A stretch of DNA of 18,888 bases from Clostridiales bacterium. GTDB lineage: Bacteria; Bacillota; Clostridia; Oscillospirales; CAG-272. The notes beneath the pieces are model-generated. The model was not told the DNA's origin, ran no database searches, and was given only the letters and a program-made list of their open reading frames with translations. The stretch covers positions 1-18,888 of the forward strand of contig SFNW01000025.1 in assembly GCA_004554105.1 (NCBI GenBank), given 5' to 3'. Position numbers and translations under genes: made by a program. This document shows positions 1 to 7,595 of this stretch, piece after piece. The first letter of the stretch is position 1; the number at the start of each line of letters is the position of its first letter.

Positions 1-21
1 CGTTTTTTCCCTCCCCTCGCC

Positions 22-38
22 GTTGAGTTAAACTCAAC
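22..38. promoter_or_regulatory. Perfect 17-bp palindrome, probable operator
   Basis: GTTGAGTT-A-AACTCAAC is a perfect inverted repeat with 8-bp arms around one central base. It lies roughly 12 to 28 bases past the predicted start site of the promoter at 57-85 and just before the Shine-Dalgarno at 9-18. Size and position fit a dimeric helix-turn-helix repressor (MarR- or TetR-type scale) acting as a roadblock, often autoregulating the next gene. I do not recognise the word as a known operator. It is not a terminator, because no T run follows. A weak mRNA hairpin near the ribosome binding site is the main alternative. Confidence 0.65.
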
Positions 39-56
39 AAACAATGCTTACACTAT

Positions 57-85
57 ATTATATCGACTCTGTCGCAAAAAGTCAA
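57..85 (-). promoter_or_regulatory. Near-consensus sigma-A promoter firing out of the window
   Basis: On the minus strand a -35 box TTGACT (positions 80-85, five of six consensus bases) is separated by exactly 17 bases from a perfect -10 box TATAAT (57-62). The start site is predicted near position 50. The spacer carries a small dyad, CGAC-AGA-GTCG (64-74). The promoter lies downstream of leuS and points to lower coordinates, so it serves a gene outside the window. The match to vegetative consensus is strong; activity is inferred. Confidence 0.85.
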
Positions 86-106
86 GAGCCAAATACAATT
101 TTTTAA

Positions 107-2512
107 TTATTTTACGACAAGATTGACAATCTTGTTCGGCACGACGATTTCTTTGACGAGTGTTTTGCCTGCAATCGCCGCCGAAACGGCGTCGTCCGCC
201 TTGGCGCACTCGAGCGCCGTCTGCTGATCCGCTCCCGCGGGTACGCGGATTCTCGCGCGCAGCTTGCCGTTGACCTGTACCGCCATCTCAACGGTCTCCT
301 CGACGCAAAGCGCGTCGTCATAGGTCGGCCACGACTGCTCGCTCAAAATCTTGCCGAAGACATTATGGTAGATTTCCTCAGTCATGTGCGGCGCAAACGG
401 GTTGAGAATCAAGAGGAGCGCGGCATATTCGGCGCGGTTGATTGTGCCAAGCTCATAAATCGTGTTGAGCAGCGTCATCATCGAGGCAATCGCCGTATTG
501 AACTTCATCGCCTCAATGTCCTCGGTGACCTTTTTAATCGTTCTGTGCATCGCGGCAGTCAGCTCGGGACGGAACGCGTCGCCGTCAATCAGGCAATCCT
601 GCAAAGCCCATACGCGGTCGAGGAAGCGCTTGCAGCCCTTCATGCTGCTCTCGTTCCAGGGTGCCGCCTGCTCATAGTCGCCCATAAACAGGACATACAC
701 ACGCAGAACGTCCGCACCGTACACGTCGACCACGTCGTTCGGGTCGACGACGTTGCCCTTGGACTTGCTCATCTTCTCACCGTCTGGACCGAGAATCAAT
801 CCCTGCGCGGTGCGCTTTGCGTAAGGCTCGTCAACCGGCACTTCACCGAGATCGTATAAGAACTTGTGCCAGAAGCGCGAATAAATCATGTGGCGGGTAA
901 CGTGCTCCATACCGCCGTTGTACCAGTCAACCGGCATCCAGTATTTCAACTTGTCCTGCGCGGCAAACGCCTCGTGATTGTGCGGGTCGCAATAGCGCAG
1001 GAAATACCACGAAGAGCCTGCCCACTGCGGCATGGTATCGGTCTCGCGGCGTGCGTCGCCGCCGCACTTCGGGCACTTGCAGTGTACAAAGGAATCGACC
1101 TTGGCAAGCGGGCTTTCGCCGTCTGCGCCCGGCTCAAATTTCTCGACCGGCGGCAGTTTAAGCGGCAGCTCGTCATAGGGGACGGGGACCATGCCGCACT
1201 TCGGGCAGTGGACGACAGGAATCGGCTCGCCCCAATACCGCTGGCGGTTGAATGCCCAGTCCTTCATCTTGTACTGCACGCCCTTTTCGCCGCAGCCCTT
1301 CTCCGCGATGAGTTTCAGCATCGCCTCGATGGCGTCCTTCTTGTTCGTAATGCCGTCAAGCGTGCCCGAGTTAATCATTTTGCCGTCGCCGGTGTAGGCC
1401 TCTTTCGAGATGTCGCCGCCCTCGATAACCGGAATGATGTCGATGCCGAACTTCTTCGCAAAATCGTAGTCGCGGCTGTCATGCGCAGGTACCGCCATAA
1501 TCGCGCCGGTGCCGTAGCCCATCATAACGTAGTCGGAAATGTAAATCGGGACTTCCTTTTCGGTAATCGGGTTTACCGCGGTCAGCCCCTCAATCTTCAC
1601 GCCGGTCTTGTCCTTGACAAGCTGCGTGCGCTCAAACTCGCTCTTCTTCGCGCACTCCGCCTTGTAGGCGTCAAGCGCGTCGATATTGCCGATGGAAGCA
1701 CGGTATTTTTCGATAATCGGATGCTCGGGCGCAATAACCATAAAGGTCACGCCGTAAAGCGTATCGGGGCGCGTCGTATAAATGCGCAGTTTTTCCCCGT
1801 TTTCCTTGACGGTGAAGTCGACAAACGCGCCGGTCGACTTGCCGATCCAGTTCTGCTGCTGCAGCTTGACATTCGGCAGATAGTTGACCTCGTCGAGCCC
1901 CGCGAGCAGTTTGTCCGCATACTCGGTGATGCGCAGATACCAAACCTCCTTGGTTTTCTGCACGATTTCGCTGTGGCAGATGTCGCAATGACCGCCCTGC
2001 GAATCCTCGTTGGAGAGGACAACCTTGCAGCTCGGGCAGTAGTTGACCATGGTTTTGTCGCGGAAGACCAGTCCATGCTCAAACATCTTGAGGAAAATCC
2101 ACTGCGTCCACTTGTAGTAGTCCTCGTCGGTCGTGTCAATCACGCGCGACCAGTCAAAGGAGAAGCCGACGCGCTTCAGCTGATTGGTAAACTTTACGAT
2201 GTTGTTGTCGGTCACTTTGCGCGGGTGAACGCCGGTCTTGATTGCGGTGTTCTCGGTCGGAAGACCGTAAGCGTCAAATCCGATGGGGAACAGGACGTTG
2301 TAGCCCTCCAGTCTGCGCTTGCGGCTGACGACCTCAAGCCCCGAGTATGCCTTGATGTGTCCGACGTGCATTCCCGCGCCCGAGGGGTACGGAAATTCAA
2401 CAAGCGCGTAGAATTTCGGCTTGTCGCTGAAATCCACCGCCTTGAAGCTGTCGTGTTCCTCCCAATAGCGTTGCCATTTCGGCTCGATTTCTTTGAAATT
2501 ATACTTCGTCAT
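107..2512 (-). CDS. leuS: Leucyl-tRNA synthetase
   Basis: LeuS activates leucine with ATP and charges tRNA-Leu in the cytoplasm. The 801-residue protein is the normal bacterial length. It has the class I HIGH-type motif HVGH at 49-52 and KMSKS at 580-584. Paired cysteines at 159/162 and 176/179 suggest a zinc knuckle. The CP1 editing domain follows (TTRPDTLYG near 246-254; MAVPAHDSRD near 339-348), then a second CxxC region (436/439 and about 478-483) and a C-terminal anticodon/tail region with VNGKLRARI near 747. The ATG is preceded by GAGGA at 8-9 bases and overlaps the rsfS stop by 14 bases, suggesting coupling. No T-box leader precedes it, although one is common for leuS in Firmicutes. 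It is the last gene of the block. Confidence 0.98.
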   Translation of the reverse strand: MTKYNFKEIEPKWQRYWEEHDSFKAVDFSDKPKFYALVEFPYPSGAGMHVGHIKAYSGLEVVSRKRRLEGYNVLFPIGFDAYGLPTENTAIKTGVHPRKVTDNNIVKFTNQLKRVGFSFDWSRVIDTTDEDYYKWTQWIFLKMFEHGLVFRDKTMVNYCPSCKVVLSNEDSQGGHCDICHSEIVQKTKEVWYLRITEYADKLLAGLDEVNYLPNVKLQQQNWIGKSTGAFVDFTVKENGEKLRIYTTRPDTLYGVTFMVIAPEHPIIEKYRASIGNIDALDAYKAECAKKSEFERTQLVKDKTGVKIEGLTAVNPITEKEVPIYISDYVMMGYGTGAIMAVPAHDSRDYDFAKKFGIDIIPVIEGGDISKEAYTGDGKMINSGTLDGITNKKDAIEAMLKLIAEKGCGEKGVQYKMKDWAFNRQRYWGEPIPVVHCPKCGMVPVPYDELPLKLPPVEKFEPGADGESPLAKVDSFVHCKCPKCGGDARRETDTMPQWAGSSWYFLRYCDPHNHEAFAAQDKLKYWMPVDWYNGGMEHVTRHMIYSRFWHKFLYDLGEVPVDEPYAKRTAQGLILGPDGEKMSKSKGNVVDPNDVVDVYGADVLRVYVLFMGDYEQAAPWNESSMKGCKRFLDRVWALQDCLIDGDAFRPELTAAMHRTIKKVTEDIEAMKFNTAIASMMTLLNTIYELGTINRAEYAALLLILNPFAPHMTEEIYHNVFGKILSEQSWPTYDDALCVEETVEMAVQVNGKLRARIRVPAGADQQTALECAKADDAVSAAIAGKTLVKEIVVPNKIVNLVVK

Positions 2513-2924
2513 CTGCTTTATCCTCGCTGTCTGCGGACTTTTTTTCGTCCGTCAGAAGATTTTTGATATCCATTTCGCTTTCGGAATTGTAGAGTTTTTC
2601 AAGTTTGTAGAAATCGCGCTGTTCCCGCGTAAAAATATGCACGAGAACCGAGTCGTAGTCCATCAGCACCCATGTGCCGCCGTTTCGTCCCTCGACGCGC
2701 GTCACCGGCTTGCCGAGCAGTCCTGTCTGATACTCCAGCTCGTCGGACAGCGCACTCACATGCGTTGTCGAGCGACCGCAGCAGAGGACATAATAATCCG
2801 CAACGATAGTCTGCTCCTCTACATAGAACAGCCGAATATCGCTTGCGCTTTTTGCGTCAAGCGTTTTCACGCAAAACTCCGCCAGCGTTTTCGGGTCGTC
2901 CAAATTGAGTTTCTTTTTTGTCAT
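2499..2924 (-). CDS. rsfS: Ribosome silencing factor RsfS
   Basis: This 141-residue protein belongs to the RsfS/Iojap (DUF143) family. Family members bind ribosomal protein uL14 on the 50S subunit and block subunit joining, reducing translation in starvation. The core is clear: DYYVLCCGRSTTHV at 43-56, WVLMDY at 85-90, VHIF at 95-98 and FYKLEKLY at 105-112, which is the usual FYxLExLW signature with Tyr for Trp. The last 25 residues are a charged Glu/Asp/Lys tail outside the family core. The ATG lies 18 bases after the LCP gene stop; an AGGA sits about 12 bases upstream, a loose spacing. The 3' end overlaps leuS by 14 bases. The order nadD-yqeK-LCP-rsfS is typical of Clostridia. Confidence 0.96.
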   Translation of the reverse strand: MTKKKLNLDDPKTLAEFCVKTLDAKSASDIRLFYVEEQTIVADYYVLCCGRSTTHVSALSDELEYQTGLLGKPVTRVEGRNGGTWVLMDYDSVLVHIFTREQRDFYKLEKLYNSESEMDIKNLLTDEKKSADSEDKADDEV

Positions 2925-2942
2925 ACAGTCCGAAATTCCTTT

Positions 2943-4499
2943 TCAGTTATTCTCTTCGGGCGCGCTCGACGCTTCGGTCAGCTCGACAACCGAGGTCTCG
3001 GTCGGCTCGTCAAACGCAGGAAGCGTCTCCTCCGGCTCGGTGTCCGCAGGCTCGTCGGGCTCCGTCGGCACGTCGGTCTCCGCAGGCTCGTCGGTCTGCG
3101 GCGCGTCCTCGGTATGTACCGCTTCGCCCGTATCATCGGTGACGTCGGCTGTACCGACTTCATCGGTCACAACAGGGTCATCGTGCTGCGGTTCGTCTGT
3201 CGTCTGCGGCGCGGTCGTCGACGGCTTAGGGCTTGACGAATAGCGGTAAATATAGATATCGTCGGTCTTGTCCGCCGTGTAGGACTCCTCATCGACATTT
3301 TCGGTCAGATAAATCGAGTGCATATAGGTGCCGCCCTCGTCATAGAGCACATCGTCGCGGTCGAAAATCTCCGACGTAACGTCATAGTTATAGGGATTAA
3401 AATACTTGTTGAGTGCCGCAATCGTCGCGTCGCGGTATACGGCATAAAACCAAGTGCCCGAATCCTCATACTGACGGCACTGAATGCCGGGCACCGTCAT
3501 CATGGTCATCTTGGAGAGGTCGACCGAGAGCGCGCTCTTCGCATAGTAAACCAAATCCTTGAACGGAATATCGGTCGTTACATATTTGAAGACCTGCTCG
3601 AGAACTGCGGAAATCGTCGAAGCGTTGAAGTTCTTCTTAATCTGCGCAATGCAAGCACCGATAAACAGCTTCTGTGCATCGACGCGCCCGATATCGCCCT
3701 CGACATAGCCGCTGCGGAAACGAATGAACTGCTCCGCCTGTGCGCCGGTCAGCGTCTGCAGACCGGGCTGCAAATCAATATAGAGCTTCTGTACGGGGTC
3801 GCTGTACTTCATTCGTGCGGGAACGTCCATTTCCACGCCGCCGATCGCGTCAATGATGTTGACAAAGCCGTTGAGGTCGATAATCGCGTAATAGTCGATT
3901 TTAATGCAGAAAACTTCCTCAAACGCCTTTTTCACGTCAGACATTGCTGCGGCATAAGCGGCGTCCTCGCTGTCATTTTTCCTGCGCTCCTGATTGTAGT
4001 ACATGGCGAGGATGGAATTTGCCTTGTGATTCCCCTGCCCCGCATCAAAATAGGTGTCGCGCGGAATCTGCATCATGCTGATTGCGCCCTCTTTGACATT
4101 GTAGGAGAGCAGAATCATGACGTCGGTATTGAACGCCCAGCGGTCTCTGCCCATGACGAGGAAGTTGACGCGGTCCTGGTCGCGTTCGATCTGATCGACG
4201 ACATTGCCCTCTGCGTCCGTGAAAATCACATTGGACATATCCCCCGACTGAAGCGGATGCTCGTCGGGTCTGAACTGCGGCTTGTAAAACAGCAGGGTCA
4301 TGACCGCCGCGGCAAGCACCGCAAACAGCGCAATGACGCAGACCGTGATAATCGCCGCGCTGTTTTTCTTTTTTCTGCGTCGAATCGCGGCGGCGTTTCC
4401 GCGCTGCGGCATAGGCTGCTGCGCTGTGCGGCTGCTGTTTGCGGAGCCGTTCTGCGAGCGATTCTCATGATTCGGGTGATTATGATGATTCTGTTCCAT
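2943..4499 (-). CDS. LCP (LytR-CpsA-Psr) family cell wall polymer ligase
   Basis: LCP enzymes transfer undecaprenyl-linked teichoic acids or polysaccharides onto peptidoglycan outside the membrane. The 518 residues comprise a His/Asn-rich cytoplasmic N-terminus (1-40), a basic anchor RRRKKK (40-45), one membrane segment (about 47-71) and an extracellular LCP domain (about 110-345). Family landmarks are VNFLVMGRDR (111-120), NTDVMILL (124-131), IPRDTY (145-150, the Arg-Asp pair) and the arginines in IRFRSG and DIGRVD (259-273). A low-complexity tail rich in Thr, Asp, Glu and Pro follows from about 424 to the end and contains no recognised domain. The gene overlaps the yqeK stop by 20 bases; a GGAG lies about 13 bases before the ATG. 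The polymer attached cannot be told from sequence. Confidence 0.95.
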   Translation of the reverse strand: MEQNHHNHPNHENRSQNGSANSSRTAQQPMPQRGNAAAIRRRKKKNSAAIITVCVIALFAVLAAAVMTLLFYKPQFRPDEHPLQSGDMSNVIFTDAEGNVVDQIERDQDRVNFLVMGRDRWAFNTDVMILLSYNVKEGAISMMQIPRDTYFDAGQGNHKANSILAMYYNQERRKNDSEDAAYAAAMSDVKKAFEEVFCIKIDYYAIIDLNGFVNIIDAIGGVEMDVPARMKYSDPVQKLYIDLQPGLQTLTGAQAEQFIRFRSGYVEGDIGRVDAQKLFIGACIAQIKKNFNASTISAVLEQVFKYVTTDIPFKDLVYYAKSALSVDLSKMTMMTVPGIQCRQYEDSGTWFYAVYRDATIAALNKYFNPYNYDVTSEIFDRDDVLYDEGGTYMHSIYLTENVDEESYTADKTDDIYIYRYSSSPKPSTTAPQTTDEPQHDDPVVTDEVGTADVTDDTGEAVHTEDAPQTDEPAETDVPTEPDEPADTEPEETLPAFDEPTETSVVELTEASSAPEENN

Positions 4500-5157
4500 T
4501 TTTATTTCTTTTCTCCTCTGCGCCGCCGGCGGCGAGTTTCAGCAAAAACGCGTTGCGCGCTGCGCCGGTGTCGGGCGCGATAACGCAGCCTTCCTCAATC
4601 AAATTTCGTATCGTGAGATCAAAGGAAAGCACCATGGTACGATACAGATGAAGCAATTTGTCCTGCGCGCTTTTTTTGTCGCAAATGCCGTCCCAAAAGT
4701 AGGCGCGCAGCGTCTTGCAGTCCTCAAACCGACGGGTCGGCTCGATATAGTCGGCAAGATAAATGATGCAGTCCAGCACCGACATTTCCGCACTGCCGGT
4801 CGTATGCTTGTCCACGGCGGAAATCACCTCGGAATCCGCAAATTCGGGATATTCGCGCGGAATCAGGAGCGCTGCCGTGTGCGCGTGAAACACCTTCGGC
4901 GACTGCATGGAAACATTGTCGACTATTATACCAAAGTCCGCAAAGATTTGCAACTGCTTTTTCGTGTCGTATTCCTTTGTTATGTCGTGCAAAAGCGCCG
5001 AAATCCTCGCTTTTTCTTCCGATTCCGGCAAAAATATCGCGGCGAGCCGTGCCGCCTCCTCTTCGGTCGACAAAACGTGCTTCGCCCTGTATTCGCCCAG
5101 CCGCGCACAGACAGAAGCGCGCAGTTCTTCGAGTTTCTTTCCCTGCTCAGTTGTCAT
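4480..5157 (-). CDS. yqeK: Symmetrical Ap4A hydrolase, YqeK family (HD domain)
   Basis: YqeK proteins are HD-domain metalloenzymes that split diadenosine tetraphosphate into two ADP, removing an alarmone. The 225-residue product shows the HD-domain metal ligands in order: His27 (KHVLST), the His57-Asp58 pair (ALLHDITKEY), His91/His93 (VFHAHTAA), His118 (KHTTG) and Asp136 (YLADYIEP). An upstream in-frame start at 5268 would add 37 residues that only translate nadD coding sequence in another frame and have no family counterpart. I therefore choose the ATG at 5157, which gives an 11-base overlap with nadD. No good Shine-Dalgarno is visible there, consistent with translational coupling. Neighbours nadD and the LCP gene are the usual ones in Firmicutes. 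Confidence 0.94.
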   Translation of the reverse strand: MTTEQGKKLEELRASVCARLGEYRAKHVLSTEEEAARLAAIFLPESEEKARISALLHDITKEYDTKKQLQIFADFGIIVDNVSMQSPKVFHAHTAALLIPREYPEFADSEVISAVDKHTTGSAEMSVLDCIIYLADYIEPTRRFEDCKTLRAYFWDGICDKKSAQDKLLHLYRTMVLSFDLTIRNLIEEGCVIAPDTGAARNAFLLKLAAGGAEEKRNKNGTESS

Positions 5158-5776
5158 GTTTGTAAAGCCCGTGTGCCGCAATATAGGCGGCAACGCCTTC
5201 GGGCACCGTCCCTTCGATGCTCTCCCCGCGCGATACGCGTGCGCGAATCTCGCTTGAGGAGGTTTCAATCGGCGTGTCGGGAATCAGCAGAATCCGCGCG
5301 CCGTATTCTTCTTTGAGGTACGCGATTTTTTCTTTGATTTCTTTGGCAAACCGCGCATCGTCCTCGCGCTGCATACAGACGAATTCGGCAGAGCGCATCA
5401 GGCGTGCCGCGTCGTGCCATTCGTCAAGCGTCAGCAGCATATCGGTGCCGCAGTATACGACAACCGTATCGGCAATCGCCGACAGCGCGTCAACCGTGTC
5501 CACGGTATAGCTTGCGCCGCCGCGCCGCAGCTCAATATCCGAAACCACGGCATTATACCGATTTTCCAACGTGCCGACCGCAATACGCAGCATATCCATG
5601 CGCTCTTTGTCGGTCGCGTCGTCGTGCCGCGTCTTGTGCGGCGGCGTGGCGGTCGGAATCACATACATCACGTCGGGGCAAACCGCGTCGAAGCAGGCAC
5701 GCATCGCGCGCAGATGCCCGTTGTGAACCGGCGAAAACGTGCCGCCGAACATCAGCAGTTTTTTATAGTTTTTCAA
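5147..5776 (-). CDS. nadD: Nicotinate-nucleotide adenylyltransferase
   Basis: NadD joins nicotinate mononucleotide and ATP to form deamido-NAD, a step shared by de novo and salvage NAD synthesis. The 209-residue protein has the nucleotidyltransferase signature GGTFSPVHNGH (11-21), PPHK (45-48), the GGASYTVDT substrate segment (86-94), GTDML (110-114) and the C-terminal SSSEIR (173-178), equivalent to the ATP-binding STxxR-type motif. The start codon is TTG at 5776, with a partial Shine-Dalgarno (AAGAG) about 8 bases upstream. The next ATG, at codon 9, sits directly against the GGTF motif and would remove the first beta strand. The start overlaps the yhbY end by 14 bases, so coupling may compensate for the weak initiation signals. 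Confidence 0.96.
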   Translation of the reverse strand: MKNYKKLLMFGGTFSPVHNGHLRAMRACFDAVCPDVMYVIPTATPPHKTRHDDATDKERMDMLRIAVGTLENRYNAVVSDIELRRGGASYTVDTVDALSAIADTVVVYCGTDMLLTLDEWHDAARLMRSAEFVCMQREDDARFAKEIKEKIAYLKEEYGARILLIPDTPIETSSSEIRARVSRGESIEGTVPEGVAAYIAAHGLYKHDN

Positions 5777-6059
5777 GGTCGATTCTCTTTTTATTCACGG
5801 ATTCTTTATACAGGAGAAACCGCGTTCCCGTCACTGCGACGACGTCCGCGCCGATCGCCTCCGCCAAAGCGTCCGCCGCCTCCCGCGCGGTATAGTCGCA
5901 GGTCTCGAGGACGCGGGCTTTAATCAACTCACGCGCCTCTAAGGCGTTGGCAATCTGCTTTACGGTCTCCGCACCGATTCCGCCCTTGCCGATTTGAAAA
6001 ATCGTATCGAGCGGGTTGCCCATTGCGCGCAGCTTTGCTCTCTGTTTACTGTTCAGCAT
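5763..6059 (-). CDS. yhbY: YhbY family RNA-binding ribosome assembly protein
   Basis: This is a 98-residue single CRM (CRS1-YhbY) domain protein. Family members bind pre-50S ribosomal RNA and assist large-subunit assembly. The opening LNSKQRAKLRAMG and the GKGGIG loop (24-29, the GxxG RNA-contact loop) are diagnostic; the C-terminal part, VVAVTGTRFLLYKES, also matches. The ATG at 6059 is preferred over an in-frame ATG four codons earlier, because GAGG lies six bases before it and the family usually begins at this Leu-(Thr/Asn)-Ser/Gly-Lys-Gln segment. The start overlaps the rdgB stop by 14 bases and the end overlaps nadD by 14 bases. The rdgB-yhbY-nadD-yqeK order is normal for clostridia. Confidence 0.95.
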   Translation of the reverse strand: MLNSKQRAKLRAMGNPLDTIFQIGKGGIGAETVKQIANALEARELIKARVLETCDYTAREAADALAEAIGADVVAVTGTRFLLYKESVNKKRIDLEKL

Positions 6060-6666
6060 TGTTTTCCTCAAATTTCAGTTTTGCAAATTCTTTTGCAAAC
6101 GCACGCATCGCGACACCGCGATGGCTGATTTCGTTTTTCTCCTCGGCACTCATCTCGGCATAGGTTTTGCCAAACGGCGCGTACCAGAAGAGCGGGTCAT
6201 AGCCGAAGCCGGCTTTGCCGCGCGGCGCGGTCAGAATCCTGCCCGGGCATTCGCCGCGCACAACAATGTCGTCTCTGCCGTCGGGGAATGCGCAGGCAAC
6301 GACCGAAACAAAGCGTGCGCCGCGTCTTGTCGCGGATACCCCACGAAGTGCCGCAAGCAGCTTCGCGTTGTTTTTCTCGGTATTGCCGTCCTCACCCGCA
6401 TAGCGTGCGGAGTAGACGCCGGGCGCACCGCCGAGCGCGTCGACCATCAGCCCCGAGTCGTCGGCAACCGTGATATAGCCGAGCCGTGCGCCGGTATGCG
6501 CTTTAATCAGCGCGTTTTCTTCAAAGGTCTCGCCGTCCTCGACGATTTCGTCCCGAAAGCCGATGTCGGAGAGCGAAACGACCTCCGCCTCGGCGCAGGT
6601 TGCGTCGAGCAGTGCCTGCAATTCGGCGATTTTATTTTTGTTGTGTGATGCAAGCAGTATCTTCAT
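6046..6666 (-). CDS. rdgB: XTP/dITP pyrophosphatase (RdgB/HAM1 family)
   Basis: RdgB hydrolyses dITP, ITP and XTP to monophosphates, keeping deaminated purines out of DNA and RNA. The 206-residue product has the family opening MKILLASHNKNKIAEL with the SHNKNK phosphate loop (7-12), ETFEENALIKA (46-56), ADDSGLMVDALGGAPGVYSARYAG (68-91) with the catalytic acids, GFGYDPLF (153-160) and ISHRG (180-184). The length is normal. The ATG at 6666 leaves five bases after the ftsY stop. A GTG three codons earlier would overlap that stop as GTGA, but it adds residues outside the family pattern; the choice between the two is not certain. The end overlaps yhbY by 14 bases. Confidence 0.96.
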   Translation of the reverse strand: MKILLASHNKNKIAELQALLDATCAEAEVVSLSDIGFRDEIVEDGETFEENALIKAHTGARLGYITVADDSGLMVDALGGAPGVYSARYAGEDGNTEKNNAKLLAALRGVSATRRGARFVSVVACAFPDGRDDIVVRGECPGRILTAPRGKAGFGYDPLFWYAPFGKTYAEMSAEEKNEISHRGVAMRAFAKEFAKLKFEENNAEQ

Positions 6667-6671
6667 CGTCT

Positions 6672-7577
6672 TCACTCAAATATCGCGCGGACAAATTCGT
6701 CGGCGCGGAAGGGTTGCATATCGTCGATTTTCTCGCCGACGCCGATGTATTTCACCGGCACGTCAAGTTCGCCCTTGATGGAGAACACACAGCCACCCTT
6801 TGCGGTGCCGTCCAGCTTGGTCAGAATCAGTCCGGTAATCTCTGCGGCGTTTTTGAATTCCTTCGCCTGCAGAATCGCGTTCTGCCCCGTGGTCGCGTCG
6901 AGGACGAGCAGCGTTTCGCGGCTCGCATCGGGCAGCTCGCGGGAGATAACGCGGTTGATTTTCGCAAGCTCGTCCATCAAATTCTTCTTGTTGTGCAATC
7001 TGCCTGCGGTGTCGACAATCAGCACGTCGGCACTGCGGCTTTTCGCGGCGCTGATTGCATCATAAACGACCGCCGCCGGGTCGGAGCCTTCGCTCTGCTT
7101 GATGAGGTCAACGCCCGCGCGGTCGCACCACACGGCAAGCTGGTCGATTGCCGCCGCGCGGAAGGTATCCGCCGCCGCGACCACGACCTTTTTGCCCTCG
7201 CCCTTGAGCTGCGCGGCAATCTTGCCGATCGAGGTCGTCTTGCCCACGCCGTTGACGCCGATAATCAGCAGCACCGACGGTTTGCTGTCAAGCGCAAGCG
7301 GGCTTCCCTCGCCGACCATGTCGGTCATAATCTCGCGCAGCGCGGCTTTGACTTCTTTACCGTCGGTCAAGCGGTCGTTTTTGACGCGCTCACGCAGTTT
7401 TTCGAGAATCTCCTCGGTTGCGCCGACGCCGATGTCTGCGCAAATCAGCAATTCCTCCAGTTCGTCAAACAGTGCTTCGTCCACCTTGACAAAGCTTTTG
7501 AACAGATTGTCGACCTGCGACACAAAGGCGTCCTTTGTTTTCGCAAGTCCCGCTTTCAGTTTATCGAAAAATCCCAT
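6672..7577 (-). CDS. ftsY: Signal recognition particle receptor FtsY
   Basis: FtsY is the SRP receptor GTPase that docks ribosome-nascent chain-SRP complexes at the membrane for co-translational insertion. The 301-residue protein has a short N-terminal amphipathic start (MGFFDKLKAGLAK) without the long acidic A domain of enterobacteria, which is usual in Gram-positives. An N domain helical bundle (about 20-90) and the G domain follow: P-loop GVNGVGKTT (107-115), DTFRAAA (137-143), DTAGR (189-193), TKLDG (253-257) and a closing GVGE region (279-282). The ATG at 7577 has GAGG four bases upstream and lies 18 bases after the smc stop. smc-ftsY is a widely conserved Firmicutes pair. Confidence 0.98.
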   Translation of the reverse strand: MGFFDKLKAGLAKTKDAFVSQVDNLFKSFVKVDEALFDELEELLICADIGVGATEEILEKLRERVKNDRLTDGKEVKAALREIMTDMVGEGSPLALDSKPSVLLIIGVNGVGKTTSIGKIAAQLKGEGKKVVVAAADTFRAAAIDQLAVWCDRAGVDLIKQSEGSDPAAVVYDAISAAKSRSADVLIVDTAGRLHNKKNLMDELAKINRVISRELPDASRETLLVLDATTGQNAILQAKEFKNAAEITGLILTKLDGTAKGGCVFSIKGELDVPVKYIGVGEKIDDMQPFRADEFVRAIFE

Positions 7578-7595
7578 ATTGCCTCTTGCTCTATT

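Larger units (their letters stand above)
1..106 (-). other. Intergenic region after leuS, leader of a gene outside the window
   Basis: These 106 bases contain no gene. Read on the minus strand, they run from the leuS stop through a short AT-rich stretch into a sigma-A-type promoter, a palindrome and a purine-rich Shine-Dalgarno (GAGGGGAGGG, positions 9-18), followed by AAAAAACG to the window edge. A start codon is therefore expected within a few bases outside the window. No GC-rich hairpin with a T tract follows leuS, so no intrinsic terminator for the leuS operon is visible. Readthrough into the next gene is possible. Confidence 0.8.

Noticed and set aside
22..38. The 17-bp palindrome as a leuS terminator
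   Set aside because: The stem is AT-rich and short, lacks a following T run, and lies downstream of a new promoter, where an operator or leader element fits better.
866..2566. Plus-strand open frame of 566 codons opposite leuS
   Set aside because: It is antisense to leuS and crosses into rsfS. Its composition is Arg/Val/Ala-rich and no motif is visible.
3318..4583. Plus-strand open frame of 421 codons opposite the LCP gene
   Set aside because: It is antisense to a well-supported gene. The His/Arg-rich product looks like mirrored codon bias.
4480..5268. A 37-residue longer YqeK starting at 5268
   Set aside because: The extra residues are an out-of-frame reading of the nadD 3' end with no family similarity. 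MTTEQ at 5157 fits the family length.
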